Of a DNA stretch of 64,000 bases, positions 41,278 through 55,200 are shown in pieces. The translations under genes and the position numbers were made by a program. Origin of the DNA: Dioscorea cayenensis subsp. rotundata. Taxonomy: Eukaryota > Streptophyta > Magnoliopsida > Dioscoreales > Dioscoreaceae. A model generated the notes under the pieces. It did no database searches, was not told the origin of the DNA, and saw only the letters and a program-made list of their open reading frames with translations. The stretch covers positions 1,116,001 to 1,180,000 of the forward strand of contig NC_052489.1 in NCBI RefSeq assembly GCF_009730915.1, written 5' to 3'. Each line of letters starts with the position of its first letter. Position 1 is the first letter of the stretch.

Positions 41278-43548
41278 TCAGTCTTCTAATGTTACAATTG
41301 TCGGTATCTGTCCATGATCAACAAAATCAATCTTGTTCAATCTCAAACAGCAAAGAACTTGTTCTGGTAATTCCTCTTGTTTTTGTGCCTGCATTGATTA
41401 TGTTTTACAAGTTGCAATTAATCACAAACATCGAATTGATTATCGGTTTCAATTCTATGAATTATTTTACCTGAATTGTTAACCCCCAATCAATAATACC
41501 ATTTTTCAATCGCTCTCGAAATGCTTCAAGTCCTTTTCTTGATATGTAGCTGAAGCGATGAACATCAAGATCGATCTCAAAGTAATTTGGACCCTGAAAA
41601 TAACATCGAAGACAATGTTCGATCTTAGCAAGATGCATTAATCATATGTTCACTGAAATGCCGATGAAAAGAACTAAAGTGATTGGTTTTTACCCGGTAA
41701 AAACTATGTTGAGGGCGGGAAAGTACGGGTTTTTCATTATAAGCATGCACAAGTTTTTTTTCTGCAGAACTTAAATGAAGATCTTCCGGATTTACAATGC
41801 CGGCAATGATTTTCAATCTTTCTCTATAAGGTATAGTAGAGTCCATTGCGAATCCTTTTATCCTTTCGGTTTCATCATTTATAAATTTCTGCAACACAGT
41901 AAGAAATATCGGTCATCTAGTTTAGTAAAGAGAGTTAAAAATAAATAAACTCACTGCAATGCTATCTTGAAAATGAGCGGAAACTTCGTTCTCATAATCT
42001 TCGGAAAGTTTGAAATACAATACAAGGCTCATTCCTTCACCATCACTGTCTCCAAGGAACATTGCAGCAGGATAAGTAGGCAGCTGTTGCAGAAAGATGT
42101 GCATACAAATATTACACAAATGACTAAATATAAAGCGGTGAAGTCGATATCAAACATGCCTGAATATTTACAATCAAGATTGAGGGCAGTTTTTCATGCG
42201 CTTTGACAAATGGAAGTTCGATGTGTTGAGCTATGTGATGTATTTTCCGGGGGCAAGTGAACAAATCTACACCAATTGGATGATATGCAACATGATTTGG
42301 AGCAGGAGTTTTCTTCTTATCCCTGAACCATTGTCAAAGTTGTGAAAAGAAAACACATGAAAAGTACCAAAAAAATAGTTATAGTGATTTAAAATGCTAG
42401 AGTTCATGCCTGAAATAGCTTTCTCCCCGGAGTTTGAATGTTGAAGGTTCAATTATGGACCAACATCCAGGTGTTTGCTCCTCCCCGGGAGAATACGGAA
42501 CCGAAAGTCCTGCTCTTGGATGAAACAAGTATCGCTTTGAAGCACCTGATCCAATTCAGCATATCAATTCATGCAATGTGATACCGATATGACATAACAG
42601 TAATAAAGTGCTTACAGAATTCAGTAGTTTCATCACCACCATAAGATTTTCTCTTATAAGAAAGCTTGATAATTGCTGATTTTCTTTTCTGACTTGGAGG
42701 GCTAGCACTCGAAAAGATGTTGATTTTTGTCATTAATTCCGACAGAGGGAATGACTGGATGAGACTTCTCTCCCACCTCATGTTTGTCGTCTTTAGAGTC
42801 TTTTGTACTACTATATGAGTCTACTACTCTCTTCCTTCCTTGTGGATTCATAATTTTGATTCCATCAACTCCTTTGAACTCATCCACACCATCTCTTTTC
42901 GCAAACTGATCGACAGCCAAATGCCTTGGAGATTTATCACAGAAATCCTCTAACTTACAAATTGCATCCACAAACTTTGAAGCATTCTCATATTGTAGCA
43001 TCTGTGCTCCAATTGAATTGCTTACAATTGGGAAGACATCTGAAGCAAATTAAAGAAGAGATATAATTTGATATCATTTGTACTATAAATATTGATAATG
43101 CCGAACATACTTTACCTCCATGAACACTACTGAAATCATCATCAGAATCAGACTCCAAAATACTGACTGAATCAAACCATGCTTCCTCTTGGCATAGACC
43201 TGCAAGAGCAGATTTTATACATTGTACATTCCTAAGATTATCGGAAAAAAAAAAAAGTAGGAGTTTGGTGAATGTACTATTGGCATTCATCTGAGTATGA
43301 CGCCATTGCAGCTGAGTGAGGTGAAAAGTCAAATTAGAAACCTCAGAAATACGGCTACTTGTTCCGGCAGTCTCAACATGAAGTTCACTGAGCGCGAAAT
43401 CAGCTGTGCAATTTCCATTCCTACCAGACTTGCCTTTTGGTGTACAAGGAATGGATGATGCAGAAACTCTCCCATGACATTTTCTCGATCGCAGCAGCCT
43501 CTTCCTTGTCCTCGGCCTTTTGTTCGATGTTGAAACACAGGCTCCCAT
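41278..43548 (-). CDS. DUF1336 / EDR2_C-domain protein, nine exons, one frameshift
   Basis: Minus-strand exons: 43548-43278, 43199-43116, 43039-42616, 42545-42410, 42322-42160, 42083-41955, 41888-41694, 41593-41471, 41388-41278; about 544 aa if one extra base is discounted. The N-terminus MGACVS fits N-myristoylation (Gly2) with a nearby palmitoylatable Cys, so peripheral membrane attachment is likely. The EDR2_C domain fills the C-terminal half: [98 protein letters not shown] and RFSYISRKG. Related EDR2 proteins link lipid binding to defence-associated cell death; this subfamily's role is unknown. Odd: exon 3 changes frame once between about 42703 and 42730 (one base too many, near AAAA/TTTTT runs), and introns 4 and 5 appear to start with GC (42409-42408, 42159-42158). 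Phases of all flanking exons still agree, so the gene is probably functional. Confidence 0.9.
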
Positions 43549-44460
43549 AATGACAATTCTGTTTCATATAACACAACAACAAAAATATGTAAACCCGGCA
43601 TTCAAGATAACAGTTTGACATCGAAACAACAACAACTAAGGAGAGAAATTTCACCCCAATTATTCAGGAAAACAAAGAAATATTTGGGAGCAAAGCAAGT
43701 GATAGAGATGATGAATCTTATGCTTCCTTGATATGCAAAGCAGGATAATTTAAGTACAAAGTCATCGCCGTGGAGTAGCTATTTATCAACAAGTTAAACA
43801 TATAAACAATAAGCAACAAGACGTAGATAAATCAAACAAAACTACCCAAACAGATACATCGCCAAAAGAGTGTGAGATTGGGCATCAAATGAAAGCTAAT
43901 TTTTATTTTGTCTGATTAATTAGAGAAAGACGTTGAAAGAGAAATCAAATCAATCAACAACAACAAACAACTATTAAGACAAAAATAATAATAATAATTA
44001 ATCAAACAGAGTGCTCAATCAGATGCATCAAAAATGAAAATTTGTTCCCTTTCTTTTGTCAGATTCATTACAAACCATAACTATTAGCAAATACATAAAA
44101 ACTCCTCCTTTTATCAAAGGAACAACATGATTAGAGAAACCAAATAGAAATTTAGATTAAAAATCAAAACTTTAGAGAACTCCGCTGTCTAGAAAACGAT
44201 AAAGAGCTAGGAATTAGAAGAAAGGAGCAACCTTGATTTGAATCTAAATGAATTTGTACAGCAAATGAAGAAGAGATTGAAATGGCAAGCAGTGCACTTT
44301 CTTCTACACCGTCCTCCGGTGACCGGAGCTGACGACGCCGAGCTCCCGTCCGCCGGAGAAAGAGAAATAAACGGAGAGCTATGGAGGAATTGGGCCAGCC
44401 ATGAATTTATACTAGAGAAGTGGAGAAGAGAAAAGCCATGGTGATCACTGTCCACGTGGA
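43549..44460 (-). promoter_or_regulatory. DUF1336 gene leader and promoter
   Basis: A GC-richer block at about 44280-44400 (minus strand, several CCGG-containing codon-like runs but no conserved frame) looks like a transcribed first leader exon, with AT-rich sequence nearer the ATG that may be a leader intron. Just upstream is the 12-bp palindrome GTCCACGTGGAC (G-box core CACGTG at 44453-44458), a candidate bZIP/bHLH site. Exact boundaries are unknown. Confidence 0.4.
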
Positions 44461-47400
44461 CTCTCTCTGAGAGTGACACATGAATGTATGACTTCCTTAT
44501 TATATTCAAAAATTAATTTTAAATTTTTAAAATAAAAAAATAAATGTTTTATTTATTTTTTATTTTTGGATATCCAACTACCGGCAAATGATACGAGTAG
44601 TCTTCTACTCTTTTTAGCTAGGATTGGTCTTTGCTACCAGAGGATAGTCTTCGCGGACCCTGCCTTTCCCATGCCCGGCTCTTGTTGTTTCTTTCTAGCA
44701 TGTTTTCTTCCTATTTTTCCTTTTTCCTATTTATTTTTCGTGAGAGACTGCTATGTGTTTTTTCTGTCCAGTTTTTTTATTCCAGTTTGTTCTGCATGTT
44801 TTATTTTTTTCTTTTAATAAAATAGTGGTTTATCCATTTGTATAAAAAAAAATATGATACGAGTTTTAAACTAGTCCGGATAAAAGTTTTTTTAGAAAGT
44901 AGACATCTTCTGAAAAAAATTACTTATTTAAAAAATAGAAGACTCTGCCATTTAGAACAACTTCTATTGATAAAATATACTTTTATTTTAATATTATATT
45001 ATATTTATTTATAATCTAAGTATTATTTGGTAATTATTTGCATTTTGATTAATAATTTACGAAATAACAAGGATAGAAGAATATTGAAATTAAAGAAATT
45101 AAAAGCACAAACGTGGGTGCAAATAATAGGTGCTAATTTGCTATACATGGTTCCATGATGAATATAAACATGTATAGATCTAAATAGTTTTGGTTTATTT
45201 ATGTCATATTATATGCATGAAAAGAGTAGTAGTGCTTGGCAAGCAAATAAGAGAATTAAGAAATATTCTTCTTTTTGGAAATAAACCAAGTGTTTGCAAA
45301 AAAATAAAACTCATATAATAAAGGATAAATTTATTTATGAATTACTTCAATGAAAAATCATTCCACATTTGAAACAAATTATTCATCTTTTTTTAAAATA
45401 AAATTCATGTTTATTAAAATTTTGATTTTTTTTTAGAAAAAAATATTTTGTTAATAATAAACACAACTTTGAAATAGCTGTCTGACATAAAATTTAAATA
45501 AATGACAAAAATGTGGATCCAAAATTAGGAATCCGTGGGGATTGATAGGCTATTCAACTACCCCTTGGTCTTGTTTAATTGTGTAACCAATTCATTGAGA
45601 TGTTGCATGGTTGTTTCCCACTTTATTTTATTTATTTTATTTGGGTCCCATGTTTCATATCATGTCTATTTTGGTTTCTGTTTCATTTAACAAAGTGTGG
45701 GGTGGGCTTTTTTTAAAAATAAAAATGTTCATGATCATGTGGGTGTATTTATGTATGCTTGAGAAAATAGTTACTACAAGAATCCTAAAAAAGGTAATTT
45801 TTATTGGCTTGGTAAATGGTTTATAATTTTGGATATACTTATCCTAATGAAATTAGTTGATGTTGAAATTAATTGAATCTATTGATATTTATATGCGGTA
45901 TATTTTGAATTAAGCGTTTAATTCTAGAAACTAGATTAACAATGCTACTACTAATAATTATTAAATATTTTTCAAAGTACAATGTTGATATGTAACTTTT
46001 AAAGACAATCAAATGAAAGTGTTCTAAAAGTTAATTATGTTTGGTGGCGAATATATGCTTCTGTCTTTTTTCTTGAGAGTACTAGAAAAATATCTAATCA
46101 TAACTAATATAATTTATATTTAATAATAATATAAATAAAGAATACTTTTTATACATATTTTGTTCCGTTAAAGATGAGCGAAAAGTAACACTAATCAAAT
46201 TGGTTAATTTATTAAATTTAAATTCTTCTTATAAAATAAAAATATTCTAAAAAAAAGTCATGTAACTTATACCTACTTTATTCTCAAATTGGTATCGAAA
46301 CATTTTAAATTACGATCAAAGTATTAGTCTACACTTGAATAAATTTTTCTATATTATTATTATTATTAATTTCTCTTATTAAATATGAATTATGTTGGTT
46401 CATATGGTATCATTTCAAAGACAAACAAATGACCCATTTTGTTAAGAAGGGCCCTCTAATGCATGGCTTTTGGGAGATGATCAATCAAGTAGTACCTAAC
46501 TCCACCTATGTTTTGATGGGAATTAATGGTGGTTTGCACTTAAACATCTTTTCATTTTATTAAAAGATATCATTTGATTCTAATAATTTGTTTATTTTGA
46601 TTAATGTATATAAATTATTGCTTAAGCATCCTAATTAGTGGTCCCTTATGTTCTAAAGTTCCTTAATGGTTGAGCATATGATATGTTTTAATAACTTTTT
46701 TACTGTGTCAACACATATATAGCTCTTGCATGATTAATCACATATATATATATATATAAGAAGGTGCTTGAAATAAATTTAATTAAACCCACAATCAATT
46801 ATTCATTTATATTATTTTGCCATCATGCTTATGAAATTCATGCAAAATATATGACTCACTGTTTATTATTTTTGACTTTTTAAACATAATAAATATTTAT
46901 TATTTATTATTTATTCATTTTTATAAAATTTAGAAAAAAACAAACATGATGTCTCACAATTTGTTACTTTTGACTTTATATTCATAATATTTTTTTAATG
47001 TTTTAAAAATAACGATATTGTTACTTTATTATAGTCTGGTTTAGTATAAAATGAACTTACAACTTAATATTAAGTTTGATTTTATGATTATAAGTTCAAG
47101 TGCGTGTGTGTATATGGGATCGTTACTATACAAAAATTTCATTTTAATAATTTTGAGATGAAATCCTAAATTTTTATATTTTTTAAGATATATATACATA
47201 TATATATATACACGTGTGTGTAATTGCATGTATGCCCCATAAAGAGAACATTTTTATATAAGTACTTTCAATAAAATAAAATAAAAGACTTTAATGAAAA
47301 CCACTAAACTCATTTAACAAAACCTAACCTTAATGGTAATGGGTGAGAAGTCTACATCATGGCTAATTAGTTTTGAATGCATGGAGGACAAGCAAGAAGA

Positions 47401-48024
47401 AGAAGAAGAAGAAGAAGAAGAAAGAATATAATTAATTAGTAGAAAAAGTGGAGGCCATGCACAATGCTTGGTCTCTTAGGAAGTGCAATGGATAGATGCA
47501 CTTTATTATAAATAAAGACCAAAAGAAAGGTAGTAAGGTTCCATCATCAAGCATCAACTCTTTTTCCTACCATGTCCTCTACATAACCTACTTCAATCTA
47601 TACAATAATAGTAACACCTTATAATTTTCCTTAAAATTAAATATTTGTGTGTGCGTGTGCGTATGTATAACAAATTATTATGGTTATAAATATGGGTGCT
47701 AAGAACCTTATAAATATTATAAAATTATTTTTTATAATATTAATAATAATATTATTCTTTATAAGATGGAGAAACGATGCATCTCAGATAATATTGTGAG
47801 AGTCTCAATTTCACTTAGCAAGGAAAAATTATCAATTTTCTAATATGAAAATAGGATCTCTCAAAATCATTAAGTATATACAAGACGTCATTTGTAAACA
47901 TCCGTAGAACATCAGTAGAGACAAAAAAGTAAAAGAAAAAATATGTATGATTAGCTATTAGAAAGAGAGGGCATAAAGAGAGGGAGGCATTTGAATTTAT
48001 AGAGGTTCCAAAGAAAATTGTGAG

Positions 48025-48059
<35 letters not shown>

Positions 48060-50760
48060 AAAACTTGCGTTGATGAGTTCCCTTTCCTGTGAGTGGTTTT
48101 TTTTTTTTAACATTTATTTTTATTTACTTATTTATTTATTTATTTTTAAAACTTTTTTACTGAGAGATAAATTTTTATGAAATAAAAGCTATGAGTTTGT
48201 TAGGTCATGCTGTTGGAACTTGGAAAGGACTTGTGTTGATTTAATAATTTAATTTTAGTTAATGAAAAAAAAATATACATGTTTAATCTTTTAATATATA
48301 ATATTTTTACAGAGTTTCCTTGAAACTCGTTTGCACATAAATACTCCTAAAAACATCAATGAGAAAAATAAGTAAATTGCTTTTCTAACTTACAAAATGT
48401 TTATTTTATAAAAAAATTATTTTTCTTATTAAAATTATTATAAAAAAATATTCTTAAAACCTAGATTGGTAATATTATCTTACTGTTGATTGATAACGCA
48501 TTCTTCTTCTTCTTTTTTATTTAAATATATTATGAGTGATCTATCTTTTTTTTTTAAAAATATTATCTTTTTAGTGATTTGTTTTATTCCGGATATCTTT
48601 AATTAATGTGGTTTAATCGTTAATGAGTGTTTTACAATGAGGCCCACTTCAAAAAAGAAACATCGAACCACGGCCCATATATTGATATGTATATATATAT
48701 ATATAATAGGCCCAGTGCTTATTTTAATAGATATCTTCACATTTGGGCTTTATATATATAATAATAATAATAAAACATTTTTTTATTATATGAAGATGAA
48801 GAGGCAACCTCTGATAAAGAAGGAACACTATTTCTAATATAATAATAATAATAATAATAACTTTTATTATTGATGCTGACATCTATTTAAAAAATGATTT
48901 TAAAGACCCTATTAGAAACATTGTTAAAAATATTTTTAAAAATTTATTAAAATTTTTCAAATTAGAAAGCCACATATAATATTTTTATTATTTAAATTCA
49001 ATGGTATATAATTTTTTCCATCAACTCTTCACATATACATAATCCTATAAATATACCTTTAAAGGTCTCATATATATATACCTTTATTTTTTAAAAAATA
49101 AAAATTACTTTATTGCATGAATTCCTTTACATGTGCATGTATACATGCAAAACAGGAATTTCTTTTCTTTTATTTCTTTTTTTTAATAAAAAAATGTAAA
49201 CAAATTATGTTATTAATATTTGTATCAATCCTTAATTTGTGTGGTCATGTGACAACCACCAATTTTTTCCTTCTTTTTTAATTGAGAATTTATAAAAGTT
49301 TGGTCACTTTTTACATGTAGCCTCACATGCACTTTAAAAGCTTTTTCTCCGCTTGTGTTTTTGGATCAGACCATCTTTTTATATATATATATATATATAT
49401 AACGTGTGATAAACATTTGAATGATTAAATTGGATTTTTTTTTGTATTTAAGAAAAATAAAGAAAATGAAAATGAGAAAAACTGATCGAGAGTGATTTTT
49501 TATTTGACTTGGATTTAAAGATACGATTATGATCTGATTTTTATCGAAGCAATTTTTTATGAAAAATTATAAAAGTAAATGATGAATACCTCAATTTTAA
49601 TTATTTTAGTATTTTAAAATTATTAACTTCATTAGATGAAAAATAAATAAATTTCAGTTATACAATAATGTGGCATTAACTTTAAAAAAACTATCATATA
49701 TTAATCCATAAATTCCAAAAGTACCAAAATTAAAAAAAAAAAACATTAATTTATGTGTGAAAAAACAAACCTCCATTAAAAACAATATTAAATATAACCA
49801 ACCCTACATGTGGCTTATTCACATATTTTAATAAAATAATAATTTAATAATTAAAAAGTTTTCATAAATTTTTTATATTAAATTAAATTTTTTTTTAAAA
49901 AAAACAGTCACAATGTGACTCCATTCCTAAAACTCGTCATGCATTACATCAAACTAACCTTTTCTACTAATTTAATTAGCAAGCAAACATTGAGACTTTT
50001 ATGTTTTTTATTTACTATTTTTATACCAACTCATATAAATTAATACCTTCTTATCTTGCAAAAAGTTAAAGTTCCAACTTATTAATTTTTTAATAAAACC
50101 TATTTTTTTAGATCCTATTTGTAGTCTTAATCACATAAGTTTTATTATTATATATGTGATGTGACATTACACAACTACAAAAAAAAATTACTCACAAAAA
50201 AATAACTGTACTTTTCTTACATTTATATGCTACAAAATGTTTTAAAATGGATTAAAAGATGAATTGAGGCATTTAATCCAAAATTAAGAAGGGAAAAAAA
50301 TATTTTCTCTTGAAATTAAATATTTCCGTATCTATCATTTTCACAATCCTTTATTTTGCTTTATTTACACAATAAGTTTATATTAACACATGTCATTTGT
50401 TAACAATATTATAAAATATATTTATTTAAATTAAATACATAAAATATACTATGAAAGATAAAACATTAACATTAATAAATATTTAAATTAAAAATGTAGG
50501 GATATATTGATAAAAAATTTAAGTGTTCGTGTTTTACTGAGAAGGTGAGTTCAAACCTCAGTCTATGTAAATAAGGGTATAAGTGTTATTAAATTTGTAG
50601 TTGTACTTCAAACATGTCCGAAGCCGGTCCCTGAATCCGTAAAAAAATAAAATAAAATAAAATAAAAATAATAAAATAGATTTTCTCAAGGGTAAATATG
50701 TAATTTAACTTAAGCAGTTGTCGTCCTTACTGCTTTCAAATCCTTGCACAATAAAAGGTA
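44461..50760. other. 6.3-kb gene-free AT-rich spacer
   Basis: Low-complexity AT-rich DNA with a (GAA)n tract (47396-47422), TA tracts (48029-48055 and near 46745, 47200 and 49385), an (AAT)n tract (48839-48860) and many T/A homopolymers. No open frame with family resemblance, no element with recognisable ends, and no RNA gene was seen, apart from a SINE-like 3' end near 50520-50690. Confidence 0.6.
50520..50690 (+). mobile_element. SINE-like 3' region with (AAAAT)n tail
   Basis: GAGTTCAAACCTC resembles a degenerate Pol III B box and the segment ends in GAATCCGT followed by a long AAAAT-type tail. This fits an old SINE, but no A box or target duplication is convincing. Confidence 0.3.
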
Positions 50761-51080
50761 CCCAACACGATGACCCGCGAACCGGAACAACCACCGCTGC
50801 ACGTGCTCCCACGTGCAAACACGATGTACTCACCGTTAGATTGCGTCGAGATTGATAAGTTTTCTTATCTCGGAGCAGTTTGGCGGCAGAGATCTAGCCG
50901 TGATTTTAGTCTCTCCAGGTTCCTCTTTGTCCGGCACCCGGTCCTTGTCTGTGTTCCACTTGCTTCCAACCGCCACGTGTCCTTTGCCGTTTACGGACTC
51001 CGTGCACTACTGTTACATTTGCATGAAAAACGTTTTCTGGGAAACGGTCATGGGAAACGGATTTAGTGTTTTTGGCCTGG
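50761..51080. promoter_or_regulatory. GC-rich island with three G-boxes
   Basis: An abrupt GC-rich patch in AT-rich DNA with CACGTG at 50800-50805, 50810-50815 and 50974-50979; the last reads CCACGTGTCC, an ABRE-like form. A 98-codon frame from 50770 matches no family I recognise. It could be an upstream regulatory block of the formin gene 1.1 kb away, or the promoter or exon of an unrecognised transcript. Confidence 0.35.
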
Positions 51081-52221
51081 TGGAAAATCCACTATTGGTC
51101 CCTTGAACTATTTGCACTGTTTATTTTAGTCCTTGGTGAATTTTAATAACTTATTACTTTTGATTTAAATATTATTTAAACTTATAATAATAATAATCAA
51201 GCATGGTTCAAATTTTATGATTTTTATCTATATCCATTCAAATTTGAAAGCTTGAATTTGGGAAAAAATATATTTTATATTCATATTTTTATTTTACTAT
51301 TGTTAATTGTTTTTAAAAGCAACAAACACCAAATGACAGAAATGTACGATGGTGAATTAGTTATTATGACTTATCAATCATCTAGAATTAATTAATTTAT
51401 AAAATACCATTGGGGCAATGAAAATTCTGCTATACACGCCTAAATTTTATTTTTGAATTAAATCAAGCTAATAAATTGCTTTACCATATAATTTTGAAGG
51501 AGATGGATACAATACCTCATATCTGGGTTAAAAAACAGTTATTAATGTAACAATAATATAGTAGTGATACTATAGTACTTTAGGGAGGATTTAATCTTGT
51601 GTTATGTCCATCACTATTTGTAACAAAATCCACTAGACTACTAGTGCTTGTTGCTAAAATATAACGCGATATAAAATAAAAAATAATAAAATAAAATTTA
51701 AAAAATGATGGATTTCACTGCATATACACATATTTATGACTTATGAGGTCTATCAAAAATTATTCCATCTGAAATACATGTGCAATTTTTTTTTTAAAAA
51801 AAAGGTAAAAAATTTGATGGTAAAAAAATGCATCATAATGCTAAAAAAAAAATAAAATTGATTCACAATCCCAACATTACTAGGGGGCAAAATGCAAAAA
51901 ACGCAACGAGAAACGAGATAAATCCCTGGAAAAACGCGTTTCCCAGTCACCATAGTTCTCTTCCAGTTCAACGCCTCTCTTCCGACATCGCAAGCAAAGC
52001 AAAGCCATAAAACTCCTCCAAAAACTAAGGGAGAAAAATAAGGAGTAAAATTTCTCCGTCTTCGCCGACTCCAAACCCTAGATCTCCCATCGCTGTCGAG
52101 CTCTCGTTCTGTGGATCCCGATCGATTCATCTGTAGCTTGATCGGGATCTTGATTGAGAGGGTAAAGTTTTGTTCTTGATCGGATCGAGGCCGCCACGGC
52201 GCAAGCTGGCACCGCCGCCGG
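51081..52221 (+). other. formin gene upstream region and leader
   Basis: AT-rich to about 51880, then GC content rises. The segment from about 52050 (CGTCTTCGCCGACTCC, AAACCCTAGATCTCCC) resembles a typical plant 5' leader leading to the formin start codon at 52222. No TATA box was assigned. Confidence 0.45.
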
Positions 52222-55200
52222 ATGGCGCTCTTTAGGAGGCTGTTCTATCGCAAGCCTCCGGATCGCCTTCTTGAGATCTCCGAGAGGGTTTATGGTACTA
52301 ATGCTTGCTTTTTTGACTATGTTTTTTTTGTAGCTAAGATCTTTGGTACCTTTGTAATTGATGGTGATTCTTTGTTGATGTTGCTTGATTGTTTTGTTTT
52401 TACTTGTAGTTGCTGAATTTGAGTTTATTTTGCTGGTTTCTTGATGGTATTGAGGCGAAATTTGAGGGGTTTTTTTTTGGGTTCTTGATTATTTTTTAAA
52501 GCGTTTCAGTGATGAAGAAGGAAAAGACAAATCTTTTTGTTTGTTTGGTTGTTTTTTTGTTTTACTGGTAATTGCCCTAATGCTGGGAGAAACGTGAATT
52601 TGTGGTTGTAGTGTTTGATTGTTGCTTCTCCACTGAGACATTGGAAGAAGATGAGTACAAGGATTATATGGGCGGCATTGTCACGCAGCTCAATGACTAT
52701 TTCCCTGATGCCTCATTCATGGTATTCAACTTCCGGGAGGGGGATCGGAGGAGCCAAGTCTTTGATATTTTATCGGGGTATGATATGACTGTCATGGACT
52801 ATCCTCGACAATATGAAGGCTGTCCTTTGCTTCCCTTTTGAGATGATACATCACTTCTTGAGGTCAAGTGAGAGTTGGCTTTCATTGGAAGGGCAGAACA
52901 ATGTGTTGTTAATGCACTGTGAGAGAGGTGGATGGCCTGTGCTTGCATTCATGCTTGCAGGGCTGCTGCTTTACAGGAAACAGTACACCGGGGAGCAGAA
53001 GACTTTGGAGATGGTTTATAAGCAGGCTCCAAAGGAGCTGCTCCATTTATTGTCTCCATTGAATCCGCAACCTTCTCATATGAGATATCTTCAGTATATT
53101 TCAAGACGAGGCTTGGAGTGGCCTCCTCATGACAAGCCCTTCTATTTGGAATGTGTCATTCTTACAATTGTTCCCAATTTTGATGGAAAAGGGGGTTGCA
53201 GGCCAATTGTTCGTGTCTACGGTCAGGACCCATTGACCCCAGCAAATAGAAGCTCTAAGATTTTGTTCTCATCTTTAAAGACCAAGAGACGAATTTCCCA
53301 CTACAGACAGGCAAGGCTTTATTGCAAGGAATGATCTTTGGTGTATTTTTTAACTAGAAAATTATTGATTTTGAAATGATTCCAGGAAGATAATTCGCCT
53401 ATTAAAATAAATGTAAGATGCCGTGTTCAAGGGGATGTTGTAATTGAATGCATCCACATGGACGATGATTTGGAGCGAGAGGAAATGATGTTCAGGTTGA
53501 TGTTCAACACTGCATTCATCCAATCAAATGTTTTGCTGCTGAACCGTGAGGAGATTGACACAGTGTGGAATGCCAAGGATCAGTTCCCAAAGGACTTCAA
53601 AGCAGAGGTAGGTGTTTGTTTCTCTTACATATTAGTGTCTGTTCATAATATGATTGGAGTTGAAAGCACATTCATCCCTGAATCAGGTACTCTTTTCAGA
53701 CTTGGATGCTGTTGAATCTGATGCCACCACAGACATAGCTGGAGATGAGGATGAGACGGATGTTGCCTCAATAGAAGAGTTTTTTGAGGCAGAAGAGATT
53801 TTTAGCAATGCAGATTGGCAGGATAGCAAGAGGGACGCTGAGGTTAACATGGTTCAAATCAAAACCATGGTGGAAGATGGGTTTTGCAAGCTAGAAACCT
53901 CAAATTCAGTTGACGAAGTGACTAGCCAATCAGATTTCAGCAAAGTTGGCAAAGAGTCAGAGATTATCGTCAATTTTGACAATGGTAACATTGAAACTAT
54001 GGCTATTACAGAACGGGCAGAAATTATAATTGATAATGGGGAGTCAATTCAAAAGGATATTGTTGCGGAGAAGTTATTCACATTAGATGACATGGCCACT
54101 CTTGAAGAGAAGGGAACGATGGGTGGTAGCAACTCTAAACAGGCTGCTGAATGTTCTCTTACACAGCCCATGGAAGAGAAGAGTACCCTTCTAGTTGAAG
54201 GTAAGAACTTTATTGAAGAAAACAAATCCTCTGCAAAAGACATGATTGCAGTAAAAGAGAAGAGCACAATGAATAATGGGAATTTTAAGCAGGACTTTGA
54301 AGATTCTATTACCATTGCTATTGATGAGAAGAGTGTGTTAGAGACCAATAAGTCTGAGGTTGATACAAAAATTGTTATTCATCAAGAGCCAAATCATCAT
54401 GCACACCACCCAACATCAGTTGGTGAGGCTGATAACAGATGTGGGAATGGGAACTCCGTTGCTAGAAAGAAACCTCTCCCACATGACAAGAGTCACGGGG
54501 TAGAGACACCGGATATGGCAATTGGGATTAGGTCTACATTAAGAACTAGTGATCACAGAAGGGATGGAGATAATGTTGCAAACAACAGTGATTTTGATGC
54601 TCTTTCTGAGAGTAAGTCAGGAAACTTTGATGTTGCAGATTTAGCCCAGAGTCATCTTCATGATAGAAATATAAAACATGACATAAAAATTGTTACTGAG
54701 AAGGCAATAAGTCTGGACGACAAGGTCATAATTGAAGAGAAAAGTATGGTAGAAATCAGCAATTACAGAGAAGTGACTGACTGTTTTATCACTCAGGTAT
54801 ATGATAGTACAGGTGAATTAGAAAGGAGCAACTTTAAACATGATGCAAGGAACATGGACGATCAAAGAACATTTACTTCAGGCCATATGAAAAGTAAGGC
54901 TGAAACTCCGGCACCAGTTGGTGAATTCACGAGACAAGGAAACAGCAGTTCCAAGCACGATACAACCAACATTGTTACAAGTAAGAAATCTAATTTTGAT
55001 GACAAGATTCACAAGTCTGTGATAGCAAATGAAGTGAGATCTCATTCGGAAATTCAATCTAATTTTGATGACAAGATTCACAAGTCTGTGATAGCCAATG
55101 AAGTGAGATCTTACTCAGAAATTCCTGAATATAATGAGACAGATAGTGGTAGTGTTGCTCAGCATAAGGGAGAGCCTAAGGTTCTTAGTCAGAAGACGGT

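Noticed and set aside
44461-50760. Search for LTR elements, LINEs or hidden genes in the large spacer
   Set aside because: No paired long terminal repeats, no reverse-transcriptase or transposase motifs, and no coding frame above background were seen.
50770-51066. 98-codon plus-strand frame in the GC-rich island
   Set aside because: No recognisable domain and no conserved pattern; treated as a possible regulatory island instead.
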